Assembly: GCF_003626535.1 (NCBI RefSeq)
Contig: NZ_RBAL01000011.1
Location: 1 to 64,000, forward strand
DNA length: 64,000 bases
Direction: 5' to 3'
Origin: Streptomyces hoynatensis
GTDB taxonomy: Bacteria; Actinomycetota; Actinomycetes; Streptomycetales; Streptomycetaceae
The position numbers and the translations under genes were made by a program. The notes beneath the pieces were generated by a model, which was not told where the DNA came from, did no database searches, and saw only the letters and a program-made list of their open reading frames with translations. The number at the start of each line of letters is the position of its first letter. The stretch's first letter is position 1. Positions 7,851-15,851 of this stretch are shown one piece after another.

Positions 7851-8858
7851 TCAGCCGGCGGCGAGCCCGGCCAGGCGGGCCAGGCGCCGGTAGGAGTCCA
7901 GGCGTCCTGCGGGGTCGTGGGAGTTGAGCGTCAGCAGGAACTCGTCGGCGCCGGTCCGTTCGGCCAGCCGGGCGAGCGCCTGGGCCATCTCCGTTTCGTC
8001 GCCGTGCAGTTGGCCCGACGCGGCCTGCTCGAAGTAGGCGCGCTCGCGGTCGGTCATCTCCCGCGCCAGCACCTCGGCCGGCGCCTCCAGGGGCGGGAAG
8101 ATGCCGCGGGTGCGGGAGAAGGCGGTCGCCCAGGCCTCGGAGACCTGGAGCAGCCGGGCCTCCTCGTGGGTCGCCGCCACCGCCGCATTGACCGCAACGA
8201 TCAGATACGGTCGCCGCTGCTGCGGTCCCGGGCGGAAGGCGGCACGATAACTCTCGATCGCGTTCAGCATGCGGTCCTCGTCGCTCAGGTGCGCCATGAC
8301 CAGCGGCAGGCCGTGCGCGGCGGCGAGGTCGGCGCCCGCGCCCACCGCGAGCACGAAGGCCGGAACGCGCAGCCCCTCGGCGGGCAGCGCCCGCACCCCG
8401 TGCGCGCCCTCGAAGTAGCCGAGGAGTTCCGTCAGCTGCTCCCCGAAGCGTTCCGCTGCCTCCTTCTCCGCGCCGAGCGCGCGCCGCACCGCGCCGGTGA
8501 AGCCCACCGAGCGCCCCAGCCCCATGTCGATGCGGCCGGGGAAGAGCGATGCGAGGACGCCGAATTGCTCGGCGACGACCAGCGGCCGGTGGTTGGGCAG
8601 CATCACCCCGCCCGTGCCGACCCGGATGCGGGAGGTCGCCGCGGCGACGGCGGCGGCCAGCACGGTCGGCGCCGAGCCCGCCACCCCGGGCACGCCGTGG
8701 TGCTCGGCGACCCAGAACCTGTGATAGCCAAGCGCCTCCACCTGCCCGGCGAAGCGCACCGTCTCGCGCAGCGTCTCGGCCGGCTCCAGGCCGGCGCGCG
8801 TGAGCGCCCGGTCCAGAACCGACCAGCGCACCGATCTCAGGCGTGCCCTCGTGTCCAC
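7851..8858 (-). CDS. LLM-class flavin-dependent oxidoreductase
   Basis: A 335-residue luciferase-like monooxygenase of the MsnO8 type. Typical signatures are GYHRFWVAEHHG near the N-terminus, SRIRVGTGGVMLPNHRPLVVAEQFG, FPGRIDMGLGRS, and the C-terminal ADEFLLTLNSHDP. These bind FMN or a deazaflavin (F420), and the family oxidises diverse substrates. The GTG at VDTRARLRS is chosen because the open frame upstream (to 9047) is an Arg/Pro-rich low-complexity shadow and the conserved domain begins about ten residues later. It is convergent with the mini-ORF and followed on its own strand by nothing obvious; substrate unknown. Confidence 0.85.
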   Translation of the reverse strand: MDTRARLRSVRWSVLDRALTRAGLEPAETLRETVRFAGQVEALGYHRFWVAEHHGVPGVAGSAPTVLAAAVAAATSRIRVGTGGVMLPNHRPLVVAEQFGVLASLFPGRIDMGLGRSVGFTGAVRRALGAEKEAAERFGEQLTELLGYFEGAHGVRALPAEGLRVPAFVLAVGAGADLAAAHGLPLVMAHLSDEDRMLNAIESYRAAFRPGPQQRRPYLIVAVNAAVAATHEEARLLQVSEAWATAFSRTRGIFPPLEAPAEVLAREMTDRERAYFEQAASGQLHGDETEMAQALARLAERTGADEFLLTLNSHDPAGRLDSYRRLARLAGLAAG

Positions 8859-9113
8859 ACCCGTTCCAACAGCCACGGCGCCCGGGGATTCCCCTCCGCG
8901 CCCGCGCCGCCCGGACGGCCGGGGCGGGGGCCGGGCCGCGCGCCGGGCCCGGCCGCACGCGTGGGCCGCCCCGCGAGAGAGGCAGCCAGACGGGCGGCCG
9001 CCCCGGGCCGTTCCGCCGGAACCGGCGGCTTCGCACCACGCGGGCACCCCTCCGGCTCCGGCCCGCGTTGCCCCGGCCGGAGGGCGCCGGGGCGCGGTGC
9101 CGTGCGACGGGCC

Positions 9114-10100
9114 TCAGTGCAGGCGGGCGCCGCCCAGGCCGCGGGCGGCCAGCCACCGCAGCTGCTCCTGCTGCTGGGAGGCGCGGCCGCCGCTGTGGTC
9201 GCCGAAGCTCCACACGGCGATGTCCTTCTCGCCCGCGTACTTGTTGTAGGCGGCGTAGACCGTGGAGGGCGGGCAGACGGGGTCCATCAGCCCGACGCTG
9301 AAGAGGGCGGGCGCGGCGGCGCGCCGGGCGAAGTGCTGGCCGTCGAAGTAGTTCAGCGTCCTGAAGGCCCGCTCGGGGTCGTCCCTGGTGTGCATGCCGA
9401 GGTAGCGGACGATCTCCTCGTACGGGCCGGCCGTGGCCACGTCGGCGGCGCGCCGGTAGTGGCACAGGAAGGGCACGTCGATCAGCGCGGCGGCCACCGC
9501 GTCGCCAGCCAGGCCCGCGGTGGAGAGCGTGAGGCCGCCGCCCTGGCTGCCGCCGGCGATGACGACCCGGTCCGCGGCTATCGCCGGGTGCTCGCGTATG
9601 ACGTCGACCGCCCGCACGCAGTCGGTCATCAGCCGCCGGTAGTAGTAGTGCGCCGGGTCGTCGATGCCCCGGGTCATGAAGCCGCCCACCCACTGCGAGG
9701 AGGGGACCGGGTCCGGGTCGGGGGTGTCGTGGCCCTGCCCGCGGGTGTCGACGACGAACTGCGCGTACCCCGCCGCGTTCCACAGCAGGTGCTCGTGCGG
9801 CAGGCCGCGCCCGCCCGAGTAACCGATGTACGTCACCACGACGGGCAGCGGCTCGGTGGCCCCCTTGGGCAGCAGCAGCCAGGCGGCGATCGGCTGCCCG
9901 CCCCAGCCGGGGAACCTGGCGTCGTAGACCTCGACGGATCGCAGCGGGGAGTCCTCGACGCGCGTGTACTGCGCCGGCCCCGTCGAGGCGGCTCGCGCCG
10001 CGGCCAAGGTCTCGGACCAGAAGCCGTCCAGGTCCTCCGGCTCGGGAACCACGGGCCGGTATTCCCGCAGCTCGTCCAGCGGCATATCGGTCAGGGCCAT
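9114..10100 (-). CDS. acetylxylan esterase / cephalosporin-C deacetylase-family hydrolase
   Basis: A 328-residue alpha/beta hydrolase of the AXE1 (carbohydrate esterase 7) family, which removes acetyl groups from xylo-oligosaccharides and related compounds. The N-terminal MPLDELREYRP / DLDGFW pattern, the VVDTRGQGH segment, the nucleophile elbow GGSQGGG, the acid in GLMDPVCPP and the final His in FGDHSGG are all present, so the catalytic Ser-Asp-His triad is complete. There is no signal peptide, as is usual for this intracellular family. An AGAGAGGCAG Shine-Dalgarno precedes the ATG. Length matches the family (about 320). Confidence 0.92.
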   Translation of the reverse strand: MALTDMPLDELREYRPVVPEPEDLDGFWSETLAAARAASTGPAQYTRVEDSPLRSVEVYDARFPGWGGQPIAAWLLLPKGATEPLPVVVTYIGYSGGRGLPHEHLLWNAAGYAQFVVDTRGQGHDTPDPDPVPSSQWVGGFMTRGIDDPAHYYYRRLMTDCVRAVDVIREHPAIAADRVVIAGGSQGGGLTLSTAGLAGDAVAAALIDVPFLCHYRRAADVATAGPYEEIVRYLGMHTRDDPERAFRTLNYFDGQHFARRAAAPALFSVGLMDPVCPPSTVYAAYNKYAGEKDIAVWSFGDHSGGRASQQQEQLRWLAARGLGGARLH

Positions 10101-10211
10101 GCGATCTGCCTCTCTTCGTAGTGATCGCGGAGAAGCTACGTCCTTGCGGCGTCCCTGGTCAACGCCTCGCCGATGGGGATCGAACGGCCGGGGTGGTGGT
10201 ACGCATGGTCC

Positions 10212-11657
10212 ATGGACTGGATCGGCACGCCCGACGCCTGGCTGAGCCGCCTGGTGCTGCAGCGCGGCCTGGCCCTCGTGTACCTGCTCGCCTTCCTCTC
10301 CGCGGTCCGGGAGTTCCGGGTGCTCGCGGGGGAGCACGGCCTGACGCCCGCGCCCGCCTTCCTGCGCCGGGTGCCGTCGCGGCGGGCGCCCAGCCTCTTC
10401 CGGCTCCACTACTCCGACCGCCTGTTCGACGCCGTGGCCTGGCTGGGCGCGGTGCTCTCCGCCGCCCTGGCGGCCGGTCTCGGCGACCTCGTCCCCCTGT
10501 GGGCCACGCTGCCGCTGTGGGCGGTGCCCTGGCTGCTCTACCTCTCGATCGTGAACATCGGGCAGGTCTGGTACGCCTTCGGCTGGGAATCCCTGCTGCT
10601 GGAGGCCGGCTTCCTCGCGATCTTCCTCGGCAACGACGACATCGCGCCGCCGACCTTCACCCTCTACCTGTTCGTGTGGCTGGTCTTCCGCGTGGAGCTG
10701 GGCGCCGGACTGATCAAGTGGCGCGGCGACCCGTGCTGGCGGAAGCTGACCTGCCTCAACTACCACCACGAGACCCAGCCGATGCCCGGCCCGCTGAGCT
10801 GGTTCTTCCACCGGCTCCCCCGGCCGCTGCACCGCGTGGAGGCCGCGGCCAACCACGTCGCCCAGCTGATCGTCCCCTTCGGCCTCTTCCTCCCCCGGCC
10901 GCTCGCCACCTGGGCGGCGGCGGTCGTCATCGTCACCCAGCTGTGGCTGGTGGCCTCGGGGAACTTCGCCTGGCTGAACTGGCTGACGATGCTCCTGGCC
11001 TTCGCCGCGGTCGACGGCGCGCTCCTCGCCCGCCTCGTGCCGCCGCTCCCCTCCCCGCCGGACGGCCGGCCGAACGCCCCGGCCTGGTTCACCGCCCTGG
11101 TCCTCGCCGCCACCGCGCTGGTGGCGGTCCTCAGCCACCGGCCGGTGCGCAACCTGCTCTCCTCCCGGCAGCAGATGAACCGCATCTACAACCCCCTGCA
11201 CCTGGTCAACAGCTACGGCGCCTTCGGCAGCGTCACGCGCGAGCGGCACGAGATCGTCCTGGAGGGCACCAGCGCCCCGGAGCCGAACGGCGGGGCCGAG
11301 TGGCGCGAGTACGAGTTCCACGGCAAGCCGGGGGACGTGCGGCGGCTGCCCCGCCAGTTCGCGCCCTTCCACCTCAGGCTCGACTGGCTGATGTGGTTCG
11401 CCGCCCTGATGCCGCGCAGTCCCCGCAGCTGGGTGCCGCCCCTGGTGGACCGCCTGCTGACCGGCGACCGGCGCGTCCTGCGCCTGCTGCGCGCGAATCC
11501 CTTCCCGGACGCCCCGCCCGCCTGGATTCGCGCCCGCGTGTACCGCTACCGCTTCACCACCCGGCACGAGCGTCACACCACCGGCGCCTGGTGGCACCGC
11601 GACCCGGTCGCCGACTACCTCCCGCCCCGCTCCCTCGGGCCCACTCCCCCGGCCTGA
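10212..11657 (+). CDS. lipase maturation factor family protein
   Basis: An integral membrane protein of 481 residues resembling LMF1/LMF2, the family that in animals helps fold secreted lipases in the ER; the bacterial role is undefined. Hydrophobic helices fill the first 300 residues, with WLSRLVLQRGLALVYL at the start and the diagnostic FRVELGAGLIKWRGDPCWRKLTCLNYHHETQPMP (quoted in parts: GAGLIKWRGD, NYHHETQP) near residues 160-190. The soluble tail has the LVNSYGAFGSVTRERHEI and DWLMWFAA motifs. I place the start at the ATG before DWIGTPDAWLSRL because family members begin there; an in-frame ATG 39 bases upstream is possible. Confidence 0.88.
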   Translation: MDWIGTPDAWLSRLVLQRGLALVYLLAFLSAVREFRVLAGEHGLTPAPAFLRRVPSRRAPSLFRLHYSDRLFDAVAWLGAVLSAALAAGLGDLVPLWATLPLWAVPWLLYLSIVNIGQVWYAFGWESLLLEAGFLAIFLGNDDIAPPTFTLYLFVWLVFRVELGAGLIKWRGDPCWRKLTCLNYHHETQPMPGPLSWFFHRLPRPLHRVEAAANHVAQLIVPFGLFLPRPLATWAAAVVIVTQLWLVASGNFAWLNWLTMLLAFAAVDGALLARLVPPLPSPPDGRPNAPAWFTALVLAATALVAVLSHRPVRNLLSSRQQMNRIYNPLHLVNSYGAFGSVTRERHEIVLEGTSAPEPNGGAEWREYEFHGKPGDVRRLPRQFAPFHLRLDWLMWFAALMPRSPRSWVPPLVDRLLTGDRRVLRLLRANPFPDAPPAWIRARVYRYRFTTRHERHTTGAWWHRDPVADYLPPRSLGPTPPA

Positions 11658-11730
11658 GCGAGCACCCTCGCGAATGCGGTATGGTTCTACCGCGCGGTGC
11701 GGGGGAAACCCCAGATCACACACCGGGCAC

Positions 11731-11804
<74 letters not shown>

Positions 11805-11821
11805 CGGTATAGCAACAGGCC

Positions 11822-11854
11822 AGAGGCCCCTCTCCTTCGCGGAGAGGGGCCTCT
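11822..11854 (+). terminator. terminator downstream of tRNA-Pro
   Basis: A perfect 14-base stem, AGAGGCCCCTCTCC / GGAGAGGGGCCTCT, closes the five-base loop TTCGC and begins 17 bases past the tRNA. The UUCG-type loop and short T/C tail make it a strong intrinsic terminator for the tRNA transcript. Confidence 0.85.
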
Positions 11855-12327
11855 TCCGCGTTCTGAGGGCTCTGGGGAGTGGAACGGGGAGTGGATCTTG
11901 GTTGGCTACTCCCCGGCCTCCGCCCGCCTCCGGAGCAGCGTGTCGAGCGTCGGGACAGGCGACCGCGGGTGCCTCGCCAGGCGGGCTTTCTCTGAAGCTC
12001 GACCCGTCCGGTGGCGTCCCGAGCGACTTCATCACCCCGGCCGGACTCGGCGGCCCCGTGCCGCTGCACGCGCGTTTTCCCCGCGGGAATCGCAGACTCC
12101 ACCACCGCTTCCGCCCCGTGCGGCGCCGCGCCCCCCGCCGAGGCTTCGGTGACCTGCCACGGGGCCGATCCCCCGGGGCGGCCCTGCCGGATGCCGACTG
12201 GTTCGGCCCGGGGCGGCGAACGGTGCCCTGGCTCAACGCGCCGCCGGCATCCCGGCGTTGCACGCGGCATCCAGCAGGGCCGCCCCGGGGACCGGCGTCC
12301 GGCCGACGGCGCCCTGCTTGGTCATCG
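11855..12327. other. intergenic stretch without a recognisable gene
   Basis: About 470 bases between the tRNA terminator and the PadR operator. Open frames exist on both strands but none has a convincing start, conserved motif or codon bias. A duplicated GGGGAGTGGA occurs near 11876-11893. I see no integrase remnant, repeat of the tRNA end, or RNA gene. Confidence 0.5.
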
Positions 12328-12346
12328 CTATGGCAACTTGCTATAG
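12328..12346. promoter_or_regulatory. palindromic operator upstream of the PadR gene
   Basis: The 19-base sequence CTATGGCAACTTGCTATAG is an interrupted palindrome: CTAT-N-GCAA-N-TTGC-N-ATAG, with every paired position matching apart from the three spacer bases. It lies 31 bases before the ATG, where a -10 region or start site would be, and is most likely the autoregulatory PadR site. The GCAANTTGC core recurs at the HxlR operator near 38.6 kb. Confidence 0.65.
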
Positions 12347-12377
12347 TGCATAACGCCATAAGGGAGGGGGTGCACGG

Positions 12378-12944
12378 ATGGCCCGGTGGGATGTGACGGG
12401 GACGACGGTGCTGGCTCTGCTGGCGCAGCGGGCGCGGCATCCCTACGAACTGCACAGATTCCTCATCGACACGCACAAGGATTTCGTGTCCGGACTGCCG
12501 CGCAGCCTGTACCACGCGGTCGGCCGGCTGGCGCGGGAGGGGCTGATCGCGCCGGTGGAGACCAATCGGGAGGGCCGGGCGCCCGAGCGCACGGTGTACG
12601 GCATCACCGCCGAGGGGCGCCAGGAGCTGACGCACCGACTGCGGCGCATGCTGGAGCGGCCCGACCGCGACACCACGGTGATGTATGCCGCGCTGTCGCT
12701 GATCGGGGCGCTTGAGGAAGGCGAGGCCGAGCGCTGTCTTCTGACTCGTGCCGCGGAGCTGGAGGGAAAGGTTGCGGCCGCCGAGGCGAGTCTGGCCGGG
12801 CTGGATCTGCCGCGCGTGCTGCTGCTGGAAACCGAGTACGCGCGGGCCCTGCATGCCGCCGAACTGGCGTGGCTGCACGGGGTGCTCGCCGACCTGCGCG
12901 CGGGCGAGCTGGGCTGGTCCGGCCTGGCGCGGGAAGACGACTGA
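12378..12944 (+). CDS. PadR-family transcriptional regulator
   Basis: A 188-residue repressor-type protein. The N-terminal winged helix is typical of PadR: MARWDVTGTTVLALLAQRARHPYEL is represented by the LALLAQ...PYELHRFL pattern, then SLYHAVGRLAREGLI and the wing TVYGITAEGRQEL. The C-terminal half, rich in Leu/Ala/Glu helices, is the PadR dimerisation region. A GGAGGGGG Shine-Dalgarno precedes the ATG. A palindromic operator sits in the promoter. PadR proteins usually control an adjacent small operon or exporter; here the two short ORFs following on the same strand are the likely targets. Confidence 0.92.
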   Translation: MARWDVTGTTVLALLAQRARHPYELHRFLIDTHKDFVSGLPRSLYHAVGRLAREGLIAPVETNREGRAPERTVYGITAEGRQELTHRLRRMLERPDRDTTVMYAALSLIGALEEGEAERCLLTRAAELEGKVAAAEASLAGLDLPRVLLLETEYARALHAAELAWLHGVLADLRAGELGWSGLAREDD

Positions 12945-12957
12945 ACTGGAGAAGGAC

Positions 12958-13122
12958 GTGACGGAAACCTCCTCGGTGGACGAGCCGCTCGACGCGCTCC
13001 TCACCGCGTGGAACGCCGGAGACGCCGCCGCCCGCGCGGCCCTGTTCGCCGAAGGCGCCGGGGACGTCACCGTGTTCGGCCGGCCCACCCCCGTCGCCTC
13101 GCCCCGGGGAAGGCGGCCGTGA
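12958..13122 (+). pseudogene. truncated SnoaL-like fragment
   Basis: A 54-codon ORF starting at GTG. Its first 45 residues (PLDALLTAWNAGDAAARAALFAEGAGDVTVFG is represented by LLTAWNAGDAAA and FAEGAGDVTVFG) look like the opening helix and first strand of a SnoaL-like/NTF2-fold protein, which should be 120-140 residues long. The rest of the fold is missing; the frame ends in PRGRRP and overlaps the next start by GTGA. I read it as a remnant, although a short functional peptide coupled to the downstream gene is possible. Confidence 0.45.
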
Positions 13123-13457
13123 AGAGGCTGCTGGTCGAAACGGCCGGCTGGGTGCCCCTGCCCCCGGCCGAGGCGCGGCGCAGGCTGGTGGCTCTGGTGT
13201 CCGGCCTTTACACCGAGTCGGCGGACGACGGCAACCTGGTGCTCCAGGGCGGCTGGTGGTACCGCGGCGAGTACGAGGTGGAACCGGACGGCGAGGGCAC
13301 GCGGGTGACGCATCGGGTCTACAACGTCGCGGCCCGGGGGCGTTGGGCCGTGCCGCTCGCCAACCGCTTCTTCGTCGGCTACGCGGACGCGACGCGCGCA
13401 CGGTTCGCCGAGCTGCTGAAGGGGATCGCCGGCCCGCAGGAACCACCCGGCCGCTGA
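13119..13457 (+). CDS. SRPBCC / polyketide cyclase-like small protein
   Basis: A 112-residue protein beginning at a GTG that overlaps the stop of the preceding fragment. The sequence VLQGGWWYRGEYEVEPDGEG and RVTHRVYNVAARGRW, then PLANRFF, reads as beta strands and a C-terminal helix of the START/SRPBCC ligand-binding fold seen in polyketide cyclase/dehydrase-like proteins. It is shorter than usual (about 140-150), so the N-terminal strand may be missing or encoded upstream. The ligand is unknown. It lies between the PadR regulator and a convergent ketosynthase. Confidence 0.55.
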   Translation: MKRLLVETAGWVPLPPAEARRRLVALVSGLYTESADDGNLVLQGGWWYRGEYEVEPDGEGTRVTHRVYNVAARGRWAVPLANRFFVGYADATRARFAELLKGIAGPQEPPGR

Positions 13458-13477
13458 CCTTCGTTCGCCTTGGGCCC

Positions 13478-14704
13478 TCAGGCGGGTTCGGTGGTGAAGA
13501 CGAGCGAGGCGTTGTGCCCGCCGAAGCCGAAGGAGTTGGTCAGCGCCGTGGTGAATGCGCCTCGTCGCGGCCGGCCGGCGACGACGTCGAGCTTCACCTG
13601 CGGGTCGAGGTGCTCGAGGTTCCTGGTGGCGGGGACGACCCCCTCGCGCAGGGCGAGGATCGCGGCGAGGGCGCCGAGGGCGCCGGCCGCGCCGAAGAGG
13701 TGTCCCGTCATCGACTTGGTCGCGGTGACGGCCGGGTGCACGCCGATGGCCGCGACGATCGACTCGGCCTCGGTGAGGTCGCCCTTGCGGGTGGAGGTCG
13801 CGTGGGCGTGCACGTGCTGGACGTCGCGGGGGGCGAGCCCGGCCGAGGCCAGGGCACAACGCATCGCGCGAATCTGTCCCTCCTGGTGAGCGGCGGTGAT
13901 GTGGTGCGCGTCGGAGGTGACGCCCGCCCCCGCCAGTACCGCATGCACGCGGGCTGCCCGGGCGGCGGCGAGGTCGGCGCGTTCCAGCACCACCAGGGCC
14001 GCCCCTTCGCCGATGACGAATCCGTCCCGGTCGGTGTCGAACGGCCTGGATGCCTCCTGCGGTGCGTCGTTGCGCGTGGAGTGTGCCTTCGCCTGGGCGA
14101 ACCCGGCCAGTGGCAGAGGATGGATGCATGCCTCGGCGCCGCCCGCGACGACCATGTCCGCGCGTCCGAGGCGGATCAGGTCCAGGCCCATGGCAATCGC
14201 CTCGGCACCGGAGGCGCAGGCGCTGACGGGGGTGTGGGCCCCCGCGCGAGCGCCGAGCTCGATGCTGACCCAGGCCGCGGGTCCGTTCGGCATCAGCATG
14301 GGCACGGTGTGGGGCGAGACCCGGCGCGCGCCGGAGGATTCGAGGATGTCGTCCTGCCCGAGCATGCTCAGCGCGCCGCCGGTGCCGGTGCCGACGACCA
14401 CGGCCAGGCGTTCCGGCGCGATGTCAGGTTGCCCCGCATCGGCCCACGCCTCGCGGGCCGCGATGAGCGCGATCTGCTCACACCGGTCCAGGCGGCGGGC
14501 CTGCACGCGGTCGATCACCGCGCTCGGCTCGACCCGCAGCCGGCCCGCGATCCGCACCGGCAGGCGGGCTGCCCACTCCTCCTCGATCGTGCTGATCCCC
14601 GATTCTCCGGCCAGCGATCCGGCCCAGGTCGTGGCAACGTCCCCGCCGAGAGGCGTCGTGGCGCCAAGACCCGTCACCACGACCTTCGTCATGTCCGTAC
14701 TCAT
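13478..14704 (-). CDS. beta-ketoacyl-ACP synthase (FabF/KAS II-like)
   Basis: A 408-residue condensing enzyme. The active-site Cys is in VSACASGAEA (residue 163), the two catalytic His are in HVHAHATSTRKGD and MTGHLFGAAGA, and the lysine of the TKSMTGH motif is present, so decarboxylative Claisen condensation should be possible. The N-terminus VVVTGLGATTPLGGD is standard for FabF. Its ACP and acyl partners are not encoded here, so it is a stand-alone, extra ketosynthase rather than the FAS operon copy. I chose MSTDMTKVV because AAGAGGG lies before it; a longer frame begins ten residues upstream. Confidence 0.92.
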   Translation of the reverse strand: MSTDMTKVVVTGLGATTPLGGDVATTWAGSLAGESGISTIEEEWAARLPVRIAGRLRVEPSAVIDRVQARRLDRCEQIALIAAREAWADAGQPDIAPERLAVVVGTGTGGALSMLGQDDILESSGARRVSPHTVPMLMPNGPAAWVSIELGARAGAHTPVSACASGAEAIAMGLDLIRLGRADMVVAGGAEACIHPLPLAGFAQAKAHSTRNDAPQEASRPFDTDRDGFVIGEGAALVVLERADLAAARAARVHAVLAGAGVTSDAHHITAAHQEGQIRAMRCALASAGLAPRDVQHVHAHATSTRKGDLTEAESIVAAIGVHPAVTATKSMTGHLFGAAGALGALAAILALREGVVPATRNLEHLDPQVKLDVVAGRPRRGAFTTALTNSFGFGGHNASLVFTTEPA

Positions 14705-15150
14705 CGAACGGCCCTCTTTGTGGAGTAGGCACACCTGCCGCGTGTACGTCAGGCGAGCGGCTGATCACGGCATCTGCCACTCTGCCAGGCTGTTTGCGCC
14801 TCGTCAGGTGCCGTGGTCGACGGAGTGTGCGGGCGGTGTTTTGTTGGGTTTGCACGGGCTGCGTGTGGCGAGCGGCCAACCGTCGCGGTTGTCGGCGACG
14901 TCAGGCGGCAGGTGCTCGGCGCCCGGGTGGCGGGCGCCCGGTGGCCGGTGGCCGGTGGCGGGTGGCGGCACGGTCGGGTAAGGGCGTATGTCGATCGCGA
15001 GTGGACACATATGCGGGGCATGCAAAGCGATGTGATCAGTTTTTTCCTTTCCGCCGCCGTCGGCGCGCTCCCTCCTAGCCTGGGAGCCGGGTGGGGACGC
15101 GGCCACGAGGGCGTCGTTCGCTTCCCCTTTGCCGAGAGAAAGGGACACGA
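14705..15150. other. intergenic region with short GGTGGC-rich repeats
   Basis: The 446 bases between the divergent ketosynthase and EF-hand genes have no convincing gene. Around 14935-14975 there is an imperfect direct repeat based on GGTGGCCGGTGGC. The region before 15050 is less GC-rich (GTATGTCGATCGCGAG, CACATATGCGG, TGATCAGTTTTTTCC), so promoters for the flanking genes likely lie here, but I cannot assign exact -10/-35 boxes. Confidence 0.45.
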
Positions 15151-15717
15151 ATGACCGACCAGGAGTTCATCAGCGCGAAAATCGGCGTCGGTTTCGACTA
15201 TCTCGACCGGGACGGGAACGGAGTGCTGACCGAGGCCGATCACGTGCTGATGGGCCGGGGCGTTGCCCAGGGACTCGGCTACGGACCCGGCTCCCCCGAG
15301 GAGCAGGCGGTCATCGACGCCTACCTGGGGATTTGGCGCGACCTGCACCTGCCGATGGACGCCGACGGGGACGGCAGGATCAGCCGCGAGGAGTTCATCG
15401 CCTCCACGTCGTCGCTGGCCGGCGACGCGGAACGGGCGGACGCCGTGCTCGGCGGGCTCGCCGAGCGGATCGCGGACCTCGCCGACCGCGACGGCGACGG
15501 GGAGGTGGACCTCGCGGAGTACACGGCGTTCATTCGCGGCCAGGCGCCTGGCCTTTCGCCCGAGGAGGTGCACGAGGCCTTCGGCCACCTCGACCGCGAC
15601 GGCGACGGCCGCCTCACCCGCGCCGAGTTGCGGGACGCCGTCGTCGAGTACTTCACCAGCCCCGACCCGAACGCCCCGGGCAACTGGTACTTCGGCTCCC
15701 CGGCGGCCCGGCGCTGA
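15151..15717 (+). CDS. EF-hand calcium-binding protein (calerythrin-like)
   Basis: A 188-residue cytoplasmic protein with four EF-hand loops: DRDGNGVLTEAD near residue 20, DADGDGRISREE near 68, DRDGDGEVDLAE near 110 and DRDGDGRLTRAE near 148. All four have the acidic residues at positions 1, 3, 5 and 12 expected of Ca2+-binding loops. The size and arrangement match the sarcoplasmic calcium-binding-like proteins of actinomycetes, thought to buffer or sense Ca2+. An AAAGGGA Shine-Dalgarno precedes the ATG. It appears monocistronic, ending in a strong hairpin. Confidence 0.93.
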   Translation: MTDQEFISAKIGVGFDYLDRDGNGVLTEADHVLMGRGVAQGLGYGPGSPEEQAVIDAYLGIWRDLHLPMDADGDGRISREEFIASTSSLAGDAERADAVLGGLAERIADLADRDGDGEVDLAEYTAFIRGQAPGLSPEEVHEAFGHLDRDGDGRLTRAELRDAVVEYFTSPDPNAPGNWYFGSPAARR

Positions 15718-15723
15718 GGGGAT

Positions 15724-15750
15724 GCCGCGGGCGTGCCCCGGGCCCGCGGC
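15724..15750 (+). terminator. terminator after the EF-hand gene
   Basis: A nine-base perfect stem GCCGCGGGC / GCCCGCGGC with a nine-base loop begins seven bases after the stop codon. It separates this gene from the convergent LysR gene. Confidence 0.7.
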
Positions 15751-15851
15751 CGCCGGGGGGGCGGGCCTGAGCTCCGTCCCCCGGGACGCCTCGGCCGCCC
15801 GCCGGTCGCCACGGCCGGGCCGAGCCGGGCGGTCGGCGGCGGCCCGGGCGA

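Noticed and set aside
8859..9047. An N-terminal extension of the LLM oxidoreductase
   Set aside because: The added 63 residues are Arg/Pro/Gly low complexity with no signal peptide; the conserved domain starts after the GTG at 8858.
12378..14704. A type II polyketide cluster (cyclase-like pieces plus ketosynthase)
   Set aside because: No chain-length factor, acyl carrier protein, ketoreductase or aromatase; the ketosynthase is FabF-like and convergent.
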